DNA from: Pelagomonas calceolata
Taxonomy: Eukaryota > Sar > Pelagophyceae > Pelagomonadales > Pelagomonadaceae
Reading direction: 5' to 3'
Assembly: GCA_918797485.1 (NCBI GenBank)
Contig: CAKKNE010000002.1
Span: 3,376,501-3,440,500, forward strand
DNA: 64,000 nucleotides
How positions within the stretch are numbered: position 1 is the first letter of the stretch; every line of letters starts with the position of its first letter. Positions 45,424-54,238 of this stretch are shown here, piece by piece. The notes below the pieces were generated by a model. That model was not told the DNA's origin. It did not search any database and saw only the letters and a program-made list of their open reading frames with translations. Made by a program: the position numbers and the translations under genes.

Positions 45424-45648
45424 TGTGGTACCAACTTTGGTGTGCTCGCCAGGGTTTACCTGGCCGTGCGGGTCAAGCACGACATGAACAGCTGGGGAGA
45501 CGAGCCCGAAAACTGCAGGATTGAATTTGCTAAGCTCATGAAATTAAGTACACACCCCGACGTTAAAGCCGAAATTAAGAAAGTTCGAGGTGCAAGAGGT
45601 TGGGATGACGCCTTCAAGGCTGAATCGTTAGCGGTCGAGCGGTCTGGC
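45424..45648 (+). repeat. 225-bp coding-like cassette, copy 2
   Basis: 75 codons, starting CGTNFGVLARVYLAVRV and including WGDEPENCRIEF, HPDVKAEIKKVRGARG and KAESLAVE, with a stop immediately after. An in-frame stop lies eight codons upstream, so as it stands this copy is a short peptide or a fragment. The first in-frame Met would be at 45,442 (if non-AUG initiation is excluded, no Met exists in the cassette until then). It aligns gap-free to 14,013-14,237. Confidence 0.8.
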
Positions 45649-45787
45649 TGACGGTCTGGCAAGGACGAGGACTAGTCCTGAGCCCCCCCCCCTCTGGTTG
45701 TGTGGATAAAGAGGTTCTTCATCGTGTGTTCCGCTGCGCGTTTTTCGGGCAGCCTGGGGCATACCCGTGAGGCTAATCCCAGGGCTT

Positions 45788-45810
45788 GCTAGTGTCTTAC
45801 AGGCCGCTAG
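45788..45810 (+). promoter_or_regulatory. 5' near-palindromic motif, copy 9
   Basis: GCTAGTGTCTTAC then AGGCCGCTAG, identical to copy 1, 78 bp upstream of the ATG at 45,889. Confidence 0.65.
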
Positions 45811-45888
45811 GCTTCAGAGAGCGTCCAGGGTAAAATCCAGCTACGGGCTAGCATTATACCACCATCTCGCGTTCGAACCGTACGAACG

Positions 45889-47427
45889 ATGCGCCGCGGC
45901 TTCCTCGCGGCCGCCCGGCCGGGCCCGCCGCCGCCGCCGCCGGCGGACGAGAGCAAGTGCTTCGTGTGCGGCGGCCGGCGCTCCGCCTCGGACGCGAACG
46001 CGGACGTGCGCTGCTTCGGCGCGCCGGCCTGCGGGAGCTGCGCGCGGCGGTGGCGCGTCGAGGCCGCGCTGCGGACGTGCCGCGACGCGCAGAGGCTCGC
46101 GACGCGGGGCCGCCTCGCGCCGTACCTCGGCCGCTTCGTGGAGCAGTTCGAGGGCATCCGGGCGGCCGCGCCGGAGCAGCTGGACCAGTTGCTGGACGCG
46201 CTGCGGCGGAACAAGGCCGTGGGCCGGCGCCGGCCCGGCGCCCGCGTGGACGCGCCGCCGCAGGGCCTGGTGGACGACGCGACGCTGCTGCGGCTCGCGG
46301 GGCGGCGGACGTCCGACGACCGGGTCGTCGCGGCGCTGCGGCGCTGGGCGCGGACGACGCCCGAGGGCCTCGGGCTCTACGAGGCCTACGCGACGCTCGA
46401 GACGCTCCGGGCGGCGCGGGCGGACCGCGCGCGGCCCGGGAGCTGGACCTACGCGAACGGGGACGTGGCGAAGGTCGCCGCGGCGCTGGTCTCGGGACGG
46501 GGGGACGCGCTCGGCGCGGCGTTCGCGGACCCGACGGCGCTGTCGCGCCTCGGGCGCACGTGCCGCGAGGCGACGCACTGCGTCGCGCGGTCGGCGGCGG
46601 CCTGGCGCGCGTGCTGCCTCGCGCGGCACCCCCACCTCCGGCGGGACGGCGGCGACGCGGCGCGCTGGCGCGCGGCGGCGCACTTCGCGGGCCTCCGCCA
46701 GACCAGACGCCCGGCCCTGCCGCCCGCGACGGCGTGCTGCGTGCCGCGGCTGCGGCGGGAGCTCAAGGTGCTGACCGAGGAGCCCGTCGCGGGCCTGAGC
46801 GCGCTGCCGCGCGAGAAGGACATCCGGGTCTGGCTCGCGACGGTGGACGGCCCCGCGGATACGATGTACGCGGGCGGCCGCTTCCGCCTCTCCTTGCAAT
46901 TCGCGGACGACTACCCGCTCCAGCCGCCGCGCGTGCGCTTCCTGACGCAGGTCTTCCACCCGAACGTGGATGTCGCGTCGGGCGCCGTCTGCGTCGACCT
47001 CCTGACCGACGCGCACTGGACGCCGGCGGCGAACGTGAGGGTCGTGCTGCTTTCATTGCAGTCGCTGCTCGCGGACCCGACGGCCGTCGACGCCGAGAGC
47101 CCGGCGAACGCCGAGGCGGCCGCGCTGCTGAAGAACGACCGGCCCGCCTTCGAGCGGCGCGCGCGAATGGACGCGGCGAACTCGCTGGACTTCTACGACG
47201 GGGCCCGGCCCGAGGACGAGGCGCCGGAGGAGCTCGAGGCGCCGGACGCGGGCGAGGAGGGGTCCCCGGCGAAGTGGGCGAGCGAGGCCGCCGCCTGGGC
47301 CGCGCGCGAGGCCGGCGTCGAGGCCCCGCCGCCGGCCGACGACGGCGAGGACTGGGCGCCGCGCTCGTCGCCGCTCGGGAAGTCGCCCTCGAAGGCTGCG
47401 CGCGAGGCGGCGATGGAGATCGGGTGA
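45889..47427 (+). CDS. E2-like UBC-domain protein with Cys-cluster and F-box-like N-terminus
   Basis: 512 aa. N-terminus: CFVCGG ... CFGAPACGSCARRW (about 24-50), a likely zinc-binding cluster. The middle has an F-box-like helix pair (LSRLGRTCREATHCVARSAA then WRACCLARHP, about 225-250). A full UBC fold lies at about 285-435: YAGGRFRLSLQFADDYPLQP, FHPNVDV (HPN intact) and the presumed catalytic Cys in GAVCVDLL (about 368), then WTPAANVRVVLLSLQSLLAD. The tail is acidic and Ala-rich. It probably conjugates ubiquitin or a related modifier; the fusion could combine E2 and substrate-recruiting functions, which is inference. Confidence 0.85.
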   Translation: MRRGFLAAARPGPPPPPPADESKCFVCGGRRSASDANADVRCFGAPACGSCARRWRVEAALRTCRDAQRLATRGRLAPYLGRFVEQFEGIRAAAPEQLDQLLDALRRNKAVGRRRPGARVDAPPQGLVDDATLLRLAGRRTSDDRVVAALRRWARTTPEGLGLYEAYATLETLRAARADRARPGSWTYANGDVAKVAAALVSGRGDALGAAFADPTALSRLGRTCREATHCVARSAAAWRACCLARHPHLRRDGGDAARWRAAAHFAGLRQTRRPALPPATACCVPRLRRELKVLTEEPVAGLSALPREKDIRVWLATVDGPADTMYAGGRFRLSLQFADDYPLQPPRVRFLTQVFHPNVDVASGAVCVDLLTDAHWTPAANVRVVLLSLQSLLADPTAVDAESPANAEAAALLKNDRPAFERRARMDAANSLDFYDGARPEDEAPEELEAPDAGEEGSPAKWASEAAAWAAREAGVEAPPPADDGEDWAPRSSPLGKSPSKAAREAAMEIG

Positions 47428-47550
47428 TTAGTTTTTTCCTGTTGCTTTTTTAGAAGTCCCGGGGCCACCTAACCCGTCTCTGCCCTAGCAACCGAACAGA
47501 ACGGCGGAGCAACTAGCCCTTGAATTGCAACGCGCCGCTTGAGCATCGTA

Positions 47551-48462
47551 CTAGTACCAGGGGATGTGCCTCGTATACGCATTCATCCTCGCATAGAAGG
47601 CCTCACGGTGCGCATCCAGACGCTGCTGCGCCACCTCGAACGCCGCTTCGTACGTGCTCTCCTCCACGTTGAGCGCGGATTTTATGAGGTCGATGAGGCG
47701 CTGGTTCGCCGGCGTCAGCGGTTCGTCTTCGAGATTCCTGAGCAAGTCGGCGCCGCTCGCGACCAGGTAGCCGGCGTCGGCCTTGACGACGTCGCAGCCC
47801 TCCTCGATGAGAAACGTCGCCAACTCGTACTTTGCGGCGCGCGCCGGGCGGGCTTCGATGCACCAGGCGAGCGCACAGGTGCCCGCACCGTCGTCCGGCT
47901 CGCACTCGGCGTCGATATCGGCGCCGGCCGCGAGGAGGAGGCGGGCTACATCGACCGAGCCGGCCGAGGGACAGCCCGCCACGTAGTGCAGCGGGATGCA
48001 TTCGCGCGACAGTTTAGCGCCATAGGCGATCAGGGTCCGCATGAACCGGAACGGGACGAACACGCGTCGCGGGTCGTACTCGCCATCCAGCACCCAGTCG
48101 TCGCGGTTCGCGGGCGCGTCCGGGTGGCGCTCGTCCGTGCGGACGATGTTCCTCCGCGAGAAGGCCCGTCCGGCCGCCTCGCGAGACGCCAGGGAGCTCT
48201 CGTCTACAATGTTCCGATACCGCGTCCGGAGTTCGTGCTCCGCCTCTCGCACCGTCATCCCGATGCCTCCGAACCGAGACCGCTCGGCCGCGTCCGTGCC
48301 CTTGCGCAGGGCCGCCCGCTCGGGCGCGAACTTGCCCACCGCGACGACGACGGCCGGCGAGACCGTGTGCGACGCGATCTTGCGGAGCAGGTCCGTCGGC
48401 AAGCGCAAGAGCGGCGATTTTTCCCGGCGCGCGCGGCGCCGCGTTCGCATCTTGTGGGCCAT
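47551..48462 (-). CDS. F-box-like/ankyrin-repeat protein
   Basis: 303 aa. The N-terminus is Lys/Arg-rich, then LLRLPTDLLRKIASH resembles an F-box start. One clear ankyrin repeat (IPLHYVAGCPSAGSVDVARL then LLAAGADIDAE) and a second weaker unit (ALAWCIEARPARAAKYELAT then FLIEEGCDVVKADAG) lie at about 165-240. The C-terminus is helical. Such proteins often present substrates to SCF ligases; neither the partner nor the F-box is certain. It converges on the E2 gene upstream of it. Confidence 0.7.
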   Translation of the reverse strand: MAHKMRTRRRARREKSPLLRLPTDLLRKIASHTVSPAVVVAVGKFAPERAALRKGTDAAERSRFGGIGMTVREAEHELRTRYRNIVDESSLASREAAGRAFSRRNIVRTDERHPDAPANRDDWVLDGEYDPRRVFVPFRFMRTLIAYGAKLSRECIPLHYVAGCPSAGSVDVARLLLAAGADIDAECEPDDGAGTCALAWCIEARPARAAKYELATFLIEEGCDVVKADAGYLVASGADLLRNLEDEPLTPANQRLIDLIKSALNVEESTYEAAFEVAQQRLDAHREAFYARMNAYTRHIPWY

Positions 48463-48685
48463 TTCGTGTTTTGCGTCCCGCGTGGGGGCGTTCAGAGCCG
48501 ACCTCGTATGTTGGTGCGCTGGTTAGCCCCGGTTAGCCCCGGTCTCCTGTGCGCGAGTGCTGGGCGCGCTTCGTAGGGGGGGGCTCCCCCGCGGGTTGGG
48601 GTAAGAGCTTGGGGAGGGCTCCGGACGACTTTTGCGGCCAGGGGGGGTGTTCCTGGTCCTAATAGGCAGCTTGATGAGGCTAAAC

Positions 48686-48733
48686 GCTGTCGACGTAGAA
48701 ACCCGCGAGCTCAGGAGGCCCGGGGCTCGATCG
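48686..48733 (+). repeat. 50-bp dispersed repeat, copy B
   Basis: GCTGTCGACGTAGAAACCCG, then CGAGCTCAGGAGGCCCGG and GGCTCGATCG. It lies 172 bp before the phosphatase start and upstream of motif copy 10. Copies A and C lie at 30,332 and 57,897. Confidence 0.75.
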
Positions 48734-48808
48734 CCAGTTGATGAGGCTAAAGGCAATCAACGATAGAGAACCCGAACTCACCCTATGAGGCTCTGCGAGC
48801 ATGATTAT

Positions 48809-48830
48809 CTAGCGCCTGTAAGACACTAGC
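48809..48830 (-). promoter_or_regulatory. 5' near-palindromic motif, copy 10
   Basis: CTAGCGCCTGTAAG then ACACTAGC, 75 bp upstream of the ATG at 48,906. Confidence 0.65.
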
Positions 48831-48905
48831 TAGCACGCAGGCAGCGCACATACTGGCCGCGAAAAAAAGACGCGCATCACTTTTTACCCAAAAATATTTG
48901 AAAGC

Positions 48906-49850
48906 ATGCGCCGCGTTCTCCGCGGCGCGACGGCGCGCACCTTCGTCGTGCAGCCGCGCCCGCCGAAGCGGCGGCTCCTCGAGCTCACGTTAGTGCGGCA
49001 CGGCCAGAGCGAGGGCAACCTCGCGTACCGGCGCGCGGGCCAGGGCGACGACTCGCTGTACGACGGCGCGTTCATGGACCGGCACTCGTCGCTGTGGCGC
49101 CTGACGGACCGCGGGAGAAGGGAGGCGCGCGCCGCGGGCGAGTGGCTCAAGGAGAACTGCGACCAGTTCGACGCGCACTACACGTCCGAGTTTCTGCGGG
49201 CGATGGAGACGTCGGCTTTACTTAATATAGAGGGCGCGCGCTGGTACGCCGAGCCGAACTGTCGCGAACGGGACTGGGGCTCCTGGGATTTAGCAAGGCC
49301 CAACGAACGGCTGTCCAAGGAAGAATCGCGGAGGAGAAGGGCGGGTTTATATTTCGCGCCGGCAGGTGGGGAGTCCCTCGCGGCGGTGATATTGAGGGTG
49401 GACCTCCTCCTAGATTATCTGCATGGGCGCTATCCGGATCGGAGGGTGCTGATCGTCTGCCACGGGGAGCTCATGTGGGCCTTCCGGCTGCGGTTCGAGA
49501 AGTTGAATCAGATCCAGTTCCGGGACATGGCCCACGTCGCGCGCCACGAGGAACGCATCCATAATGGTAGTGTGCTGCGATATACCAGAGAGGACCCGGC
49601 CACGGGCGAGCCCGCCAAATCATTCAGGTGGATGCAGCTCGCGACGCCCGGCCACGGCGACGCCATCAAACGGCAGCCGCCCTGGAAGGAGTTCCGGCCC
49701 ATGTCCTACTCGAATTCGGATTTGTTGGAGCTCGTCGGGCGCTTCCCGAACATCTACCGGAGCTCGCTCGACGAGCCGGGCGCGCGGCCGCTCCAGTCTA
49801 TATTACCTTCCGAGCAGGACGACACGGGCTGGCCCGGCGAGCGCGGCTAA
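48906..49850 (+). CDS. Histidine phosphatase (phosphoglycerate-mutase-like)
   Basis: 314 aa. The RHG motif is LTLVRHGQSEGNLAYRRAG (His about 31). LTDRGRREARAAGEWL, HYTSEFLRAMETSALL (second Arg), RERDWGSWDL (Glu region) and VLIVCHGELMWAFRLR (second His) complete the active site. The family dephosphorylates small molecules or proteins through a phosphohistidine. The C-terminal 90 residues (RYTREDPATGEPAKSFRWMQ onward) are additional to the core fold. The substrate cannot be told. The N-terminus (MRRVLRGATARTFVVQ) might be a mitochondrial presequence. Confidence 0.88.
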   Translation: MRRVLRGATARTFVVQPRPPKRRLLELTLVRHGQSEGNLAYRRAGQGDDSLYDGAFMDRHSSLWRLTDRGRREARAAGEWLKENCDQFDAHYTSEFLRAMETSALLNIEGARWYAEPNCRERDWGSWDLARPNERLSKEESRRRRAGLYFAPAGGESLAAVILRVDLLLDYLHGRYPDRRVLIVCHGELMWAFRLRFEKLNQIQFRDMAHVARHEERIHNGSVLRYTREDPATGEPAKSFRWMQLATPGHGDAIKRQPPWKEFRPMSYSNSDLLELVGRFPNIYRSSLDEPGARPLQSILPSEQDDTGWPGERG

Positions 49851-50141
49851 CCTAGTGTACATCATTATGCCATCGCCGGGGGATTGCTCCTGGGAAGCCT
49901 GCTAGTGCGGGGGGGGAAATAAATAAGCGTACGAGGGCGGGGGCGGGGCGGGCGTTCGGTCACGCAGCCCCCGCGGCGGCCAGGCAGCTAGGCGGCCTAG
50001 CTCGTAAGCAAGCAAATAAATAAATAAATTAATTAAGGAAGACCTAAAAAAAGGAACAAGCTCCTAAGAGCCTTCTCCCTGCTCGGTCAGGATGCCCAAC
50101 CGGAAAGCGCTGAGATGTGGACCATTCAAGTTTATTTGTTG

Positions 50142-50804
50142 TTACCACCGCCGAGGCTTCTTCTTCTTCGGCTGTTCCGGGTCGCCGGCGAGGACCGCGC
50201 CGCCCTCGCGGAGCCGGTCCGCGCCCGCCCGGAGCTGGGCCGCGGCCGCGCGCAGCTCCGGGACGTCGTCGAAGGCGTCCGCCAGCGCCTCGCAGGTCCC
50301 GGCGACGGCGCCGAGCCCCGCGCCCGTCGCCGCCGGCGACTGCTCGTAGAGGCCCTTGCCCGTGGCGCTCAGCGCGGTCGCGACGTCGACGGCGGCGCGC
50401 GCGGCGCGCGCGGCGCCGGGGGCCTCGAGGCGGCCCAGCGACTTCGCGCACTCCGTGCCCCCGAAGTAGACGCCGGCCTCGTCGACGGCGTAGGCGGCCA
50501 GCTCGAGGCCGCCCTTGTGCCGGAACTTGGCGCCCGCGTCGGCGATCGCGCGGCCCGCGTTCTTGATGGCAACGCCGGCCACGCCGCGCGGCTGCCGGAT
50601 CGCCAGGTTCGCCGCGAGGAAGTCCATGCGCTGCGCGTCGGCGAGCAGCGCGTCGCCCGCGAGCTCGATCGCCGCGCCGCCGTCCATGAGCTCGTGCTGC
50701 GCGTCGCGGAACGTGCCGCGGCAACGCACGGTCGTCCGCAAGAGGTGCTGCTCTCCCGTGAAGGCCGCCGCGGCCGCGAGGATGAGGTGCCGCCGCACAC
50801 GCAT
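50142..50804 (-). CDS. Unknown helical protein
   Basis: 220 aa. MRVRRHLILAAAAAF could be a weak targeting or signal sequence. The rest is Ala-rich and helical (ELMDGGAAIELAGDALLADA, NLAIRQPRGVAGVAIKNAGR, LEAPGAARAARAAVDVATAL, VPELRAAAAQLRAGADRLRE) and ends with a basic PKKKKPRRW. It reads like a four-helix-type protein. I recognise no family. A simple (AAAT)n/AATTAATT tract at about 50,010-50,040 lies beyond its 3' end. Confidence 0.55.
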   Translation of the reverse strand: MRVRRHLILAAAAAFTGEQHLLRTTVRCRGTFRDAQHELMDGGAAIELAGDALLADAQRMDFLAANLAIRQPRGVAGVAIKNAGRAIADAGAKFRHKGGLELAAYAVDEAGVYFGGTECAKSLGRLEAPGAARAARAAVDVATALSATGKGLYEQSPAATGAGLGAVAGTCEALADAFDDVPELRAAAAQLRAGADRLREGGAVLAGDPEQPKKKKPRRW

Positions 50805-51485
50805 CGTGGGCTAGAGGCTGCTTGCTCTACGGGATGCGTGCAACCGCTTGCCAGTGATGCACGGATGCGGCTGAAGGCTTGTTTATTGCCCGCCACACCG
50901 CTCCTCGACCTGATCGATGGACGACAAACCCCTAGCCTAGCCTAGCCTAGCTTGCCTGGACAGATGCCTAGACCTCAGCTCGGGTTCGGGTTTTACACGG
51001 CGCGCGACCCCCTAGTCGCTCCCGCTCCTCCGGGACCCATCCGTCGGGCTAGGACAGAGTAAGGTGGTCGCACGGACCTCCCTCCTTCTTCTTCTCGAAA
51101 GGGATGCCCATCACTGGGCCATCAGGACGTGGAACTGGTCACTGGCTCCTATGGCACCAGGTGCGACGCCGAGCTGGCCAGGGGAGTTTTAGACTTCGAC
51201 CCGTGGCCCGCCTACGTGTCGGGCGGGGAGTCGTGAGACTTCGACCCGCGCCAGATGGCGCTCGACCCACACAGGGTGGAACGGAACTTGGAATAGATGG
51301 ATGCCCCAGCTAACGGCAGTCCCCGTGAACTCGGCCCGTCCGTCGTGGGCGGCGCCGGCGCGAGCTCTCGCTTCGTCAGCTTAACCGACGGGTTTTTGCG
51401 CGCCCCACCCAAGCTCTTAGTAGAGTCTTACCCTAGCCCCTCTCTAGCCCCCCCCTTCAAACCCGTACCAGTGACAGAAGAAGTG
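50805..51485. other. Intergenic region with short repeats
   Basis: 681 bp between the unknown gene's 5' end and the sirtuin stop. It holds a (CCTAG)n run at about 50,931-50,951. At about 50,999-51,060 there is a diverged relative of the 80-bp GC-rich repeat (CTCCGGGACCCATCCGTCGG then GCTAGGAC). AGTAGAGTCTTACCCTAGCC near 51,419 resembles the 5' motif but is downstream of the gene. No gene supported. Confidence 0.5.
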
Positions 51486-52511
51486 TTACCCGGCCGGCGG
51501 CGGCGCGGCGGCGGGAGCCGGGGCGCCCCCGCGGGGCACCTCCACGCCGAGCGCCGCGCAGAGGCGCTCCATGACCGCGTCGACGCGCGCGCGGACGACG
51601 AGCGCGGCGGCCCCGTCGTGCGGCGTATCCTGCAGGTTGACGATCACGAACCTGTCGGCCAGCGCCGGCATGTCCGCCGCCGGGATGATGCGCAGCGACG
51701 TGCCCAGGGCCAGGCAGACGTCCGCGGCGCCGAACGCGCGCTCCGCGGGGCCCCACTCCGCGGGCGGCAGGCCGTCGTCCCAGTCGAGCACCGTGTCCCG
51801 CATGACGCCGCCGCACGTGCCGCACGCGTTCCCCGTCGGCTGGAACGACACGCCGCCCAAATCGACGTCGTGGAACGCCTCCGTGCCGCACGTCTCGCAC
51901 TTCTCCGTGAAGACGCAGCCGTGCAGCACGCCCAGCTTGTTCCGCGGGAAGCCCGACCGGCGGTGCAGCCCGTCGACGTTCTGCGTCGCGAGGAAGTCCA
52001 GGGACCCGGCCCGCTCGAGCGCGACGAGCGCGTCGTGCGTGAACGTCGGCCGCACGGTCTCGAAGGAGGCGCCCGAGATCGACGCCAGGTCCGGCGGCCG
52101 CGCCTTTTTCCGTTTCTTCTTCTTGGCCTCGTCCTCGAGCGTCCAGATGCCCTTCGGCCCGCGGAAGTCGGGCAGCCCCGCGCTCGTCGACACGCCGGCG
52201 CCCGTCAGGACGACGACGCGCTCGGCGGCGCGCACCATGTCAATGAGTTGCGCGAGCTTGGCCTCGAGCACGGCCGGCGCGTCCTCGGTCTCGGGGAGCC
52301 CCGTCACGCCCTTGTGCTTGTAGTCGCTGAGCCGCGCCGCGTAGCCGCCGCAGGTGTTCGCCGGCGCCTCGGCCTTGCGCTTCGTGCGCGGTTTCGTCGG
52401 CGGCGGCGCCGCGCGTCGCGTGCGGCAGGCCGCGCAGGTGCGCCGTCTGAGGTCGGTGTTGACGAAGGTGCAGGAGGAGCAGGGCCAGCCGACAGCAGGG
52501 ACTTCAGCCAT
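51486..52511 (-). CDS. SIRT6-like sirtuin with N-terminal RanBP2-type zinc finger
   Basis: 341 aa. Residues 9-29 form a RanBP2-type finger (WPCSSCTFVN then CAAC; Cys11, 14, 26, 29; one residue longer than canonical before Cys26). The sirtuin core has GAGVSTSAGLPDFRGPKGIW, TQNVDGLHRRSGFP, the catalytic His in LGVLHGCVF (about 197), two Cys pairs (CETC, CGTC) and LALGTSLRIIPAADMP. GPKGIWTLE and RSGFPRNKLGVLHG are closest to SIRT6. It would remove acetyl or acyl groups from histone lysines using NAD+. RanBP2 fingers bind RNA or ubiquitin and are not usual in sirtuins. Confidence 0.9.
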   Translation of the reverse strand: MAEVPAVGWPCSSCTFVNTDLRRRTCAACRTRRAAPPPTKPRTKRKAEAPANTCGGYAARLSDYKHKGVTGLPETEDAPAVLEAKLAQLIDMVRAAERVVVLTGAGVSTSAGLPDFRGPKGIWTLEDEAKKKKRKKARPPDLASISGASFETVRPTFTHDALVALERAGSLDFLATQNVDGLHRRSGFPRNKLGVLHGCVFTEKCETCGTEAFHDVDLGGVSFQPTGNACGTCGGVMRDTVLDWDDGLPPAEWGPAERAFGAADVCLALGTSLRIIPAADMPALADRFVIVNLQDTPHDGAAALVVRARVDAVMERLCAALGVEVPRGGAPAPAAAPPPAG

Positions 52512-52790
52512 ATGACTTGAAATGGCTCGGCGGCTAGCAAATAGCAGCGCACTTGGCTAAACTAAAGTTGGTCCGGGCAAAAAAGAAATCCGTGCGATAT
52601 TTAGAGTCAGCCAAAAACAAACAGGTAGCTCTACAGTCGTCTGCGGAGTTAAAAAAATCGGGTTTTACAGCCTAACCACACGACGGTTCGCGACTCGAGC
52701 GCTTCCGGCACGCGTAGTCCATCTCTGAAAGAGCCCTCGAGCCCCGGCCGCGTCGCCGAGCCGTTTGCGCGCTCAATAAAACAAACGATC

Positions 52791-53715
52791 ATGATGACTC
52801 GCCTCCTGCCCTGCTTCACGGTCGCGGCGGTCGCCACCGCGACGGCGACGACGACGCGCGTAACGATGGACGACGAACCCGCATTCTTCGCCGCGGCGCT
52901 CGCGCGCGACGACGCGGCGGCGCGCTGGCGCGCCGAGGCGTCGGCGGCGAACGTCCGCGCGCTCGGCGTCGCTCCCAGTGGTCGTGGCAGAAGCGCACGG
53001 CGGACGTCCAGCTCTCGTTCAAGTCGGACATGTTCGCCCCGCTCTGGCTGCTGTGGCGCGACCGCGCGGCGGGGCGACGGAATGTGACGTCGGCCGTCGA
53101 GGACGGCTTCGCGTTTTCCTGGGCCGTGAGCCCCGCGCGCGCGCTCTCGGAAAAGCCGATCCTGCACATGGCCGGCGCGGCGGGCCGCTGCGGCGACCGC
53201 ACGCTGGGGGCCGCGGCGGCGACGTGCGGCTTCTTCAAGAACGAGTGGGTGCTGCGGTCGCCGGTCCACGCGCTCTGCCGCGATCCCGCCGAGTTCGACT
53301 ACGCGCGGCCCCGCGCGCGGGTGCAACTCTAACGCCGCGTCGACGCGAGCCTCCGCAGGTCACGGACACGTCCGCGTCGCTCTTCTACGTCGAGGTCATG
53401 CGGGACCTGATCGCGAAGGGCCTGCCGGGCGGCTTCGACGCCTGCGACGCGGCGCTCTACGCGGACGAGCCGAAGCTGATGCACAAGTACACGCGGGGCG
53501 ACGGCGGCGTCGTCTACGAGTACTACGCGCGGGAGAACGCGCAGAGCGAAACGGTCTGCGGCGCGCGCTGCTTCGTGCGCGAGCGCTTCACGCACGTGAA
53601 CATCACGGACGTGGCCCTCGAGGGCACGACGGAGTCGACGCGGCGCGAGGCGCCGGGCGTCGCCGAGCGCGAGGGGCCCTGCGCGGCGCTCTGTCCGGGG
53701 GGGGTGAGTCAGTAG
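52791..53715 (+). CDS. Secreted unknown protein, two inferred 38-bp introns
   Basis: Three successive frames join cleanly as 52,791-52,952, 52,991-53,320 and 53,359-53,715 (282 aa). Intron 2 (GTGCAACT ... CTCCGCAG, with CTAAC inside) is convincing. Intron 1 (GTCCGC ... GTGGCAG) has the same length but no branch site, and a frameshift is possible. The protein starts with a signal peptide (MMTRLLPCFTVAAVATATA). Motifs such as SEKPILHMAGAAGRCG, FFKNEWVLRSPVH, TSASLFYVEVMRDLIAKG and KLMHKYTRGDGGVVYEYYAR look like a folded extracellular or Golgi-lumen domain, possibly glycosyltransferase-like, but I cannot assign it. Confidence 0.6.
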
Positions 53716-53764
53716 GAACAATTATACGAGCAGCAACTTGGGGGAGGAAATAATCTCGGTCGGG

Positions 53765-54238
53765 CTAGGCGCTCATGCCCAGCCACGCCGCCGCGTTCTC
53801 GTCGGCGAGCGGGCCCGACGCGTCCGAGACGATCGCCGCCGCGGCGTTCACGCTGACGGGGTCCACGAGGCGCGCGTTCTGCACGCGGAGGCGCTGGACC
53901 TCGGCGCGCAGCGCGTCGTTCTCGGCCTTGAGCGACGCGTTCTCGGCCTCGAGGGCCTCGGACTTCTCGCGGCGGCGCTTCCGCGAGGCGACGGCGTGGA
54001 GGCGGTTGCGCTCCCTCCGGGCCTGGCGCTTCCGCTCCTCCTCGCTCATCTCCGGCTTCTGCTCCTCGTCGCTCACGGGCGCGGCGGCGGCCGGCGCCGC
54101 GGCCGGGGCGGCCGGCGCCGCGGGGGCGGCCGGCGCCTCGGGCAGGAGGCTCGCGAGGGACGGGGCGTCGCCCACCTGCTGCAGCGCGCGGACGGCGACC
54201 GCGGCCGGGTCGTCGACGGGTGCTTGCGTGGCGATCAT
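53765..54238 (-). CDS. bZIP transcription factor
   Basis: 157 aa. The basic region is RRERNRLHAVASRKRRREK (about 74-92; Asn-x7-Arg arrangement present). The zipper follows (ALEAENASLKAENDALRAEV then QRLRVQNARL). The first 55 residues are Ala/Pro-rich and the C-terminus is short. It should bind DNA as a dimer. The target site cannot be inferred. A diverged duplicate of the zipper coding segment lies upstream at 54,571-54,630. Confidence 0.92.
   Translation of the reverse strand: MIATQAPVDDPAAVAVRALQQVGDAPSLASLLPEAPAAPAAPAAPAAAPAAAAPVSDEEQKPEMSEEERKRQARRERNRLHAVASRKRRREKSEALEAENASLKAENDALRAEVQRLRVQNARLVDPVSVNAAAAIVSDASGPLADENAAAWLGMSA

Larger units (their letters stand above)
48463..48905. other. 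Intergenic region with repeats
   Basis: 443 bp. It includes GGGTAAGAGCTTGGGGAGGG (about 48,598, related to 4299 and 4371), the 50-bp repeat copy B and motif copy 10. TTGATGAGGCTAAA occurs twice (about 48,671 and 48,738), each followed by related sequence, so a unit of about 67 bp appears to have been duplicated in tandem and then diverged. Confidence 0.55.

Noticed and set aside
51414-51440. AGTAGAGTCTTACCCTAGCC, similar to the 5' motif
   Set aside because: It lacks the CGCTAG end and sits at a gene's 3' side. Likewise partial matches near 23,216, 30,105 and 54,640 were not counted.
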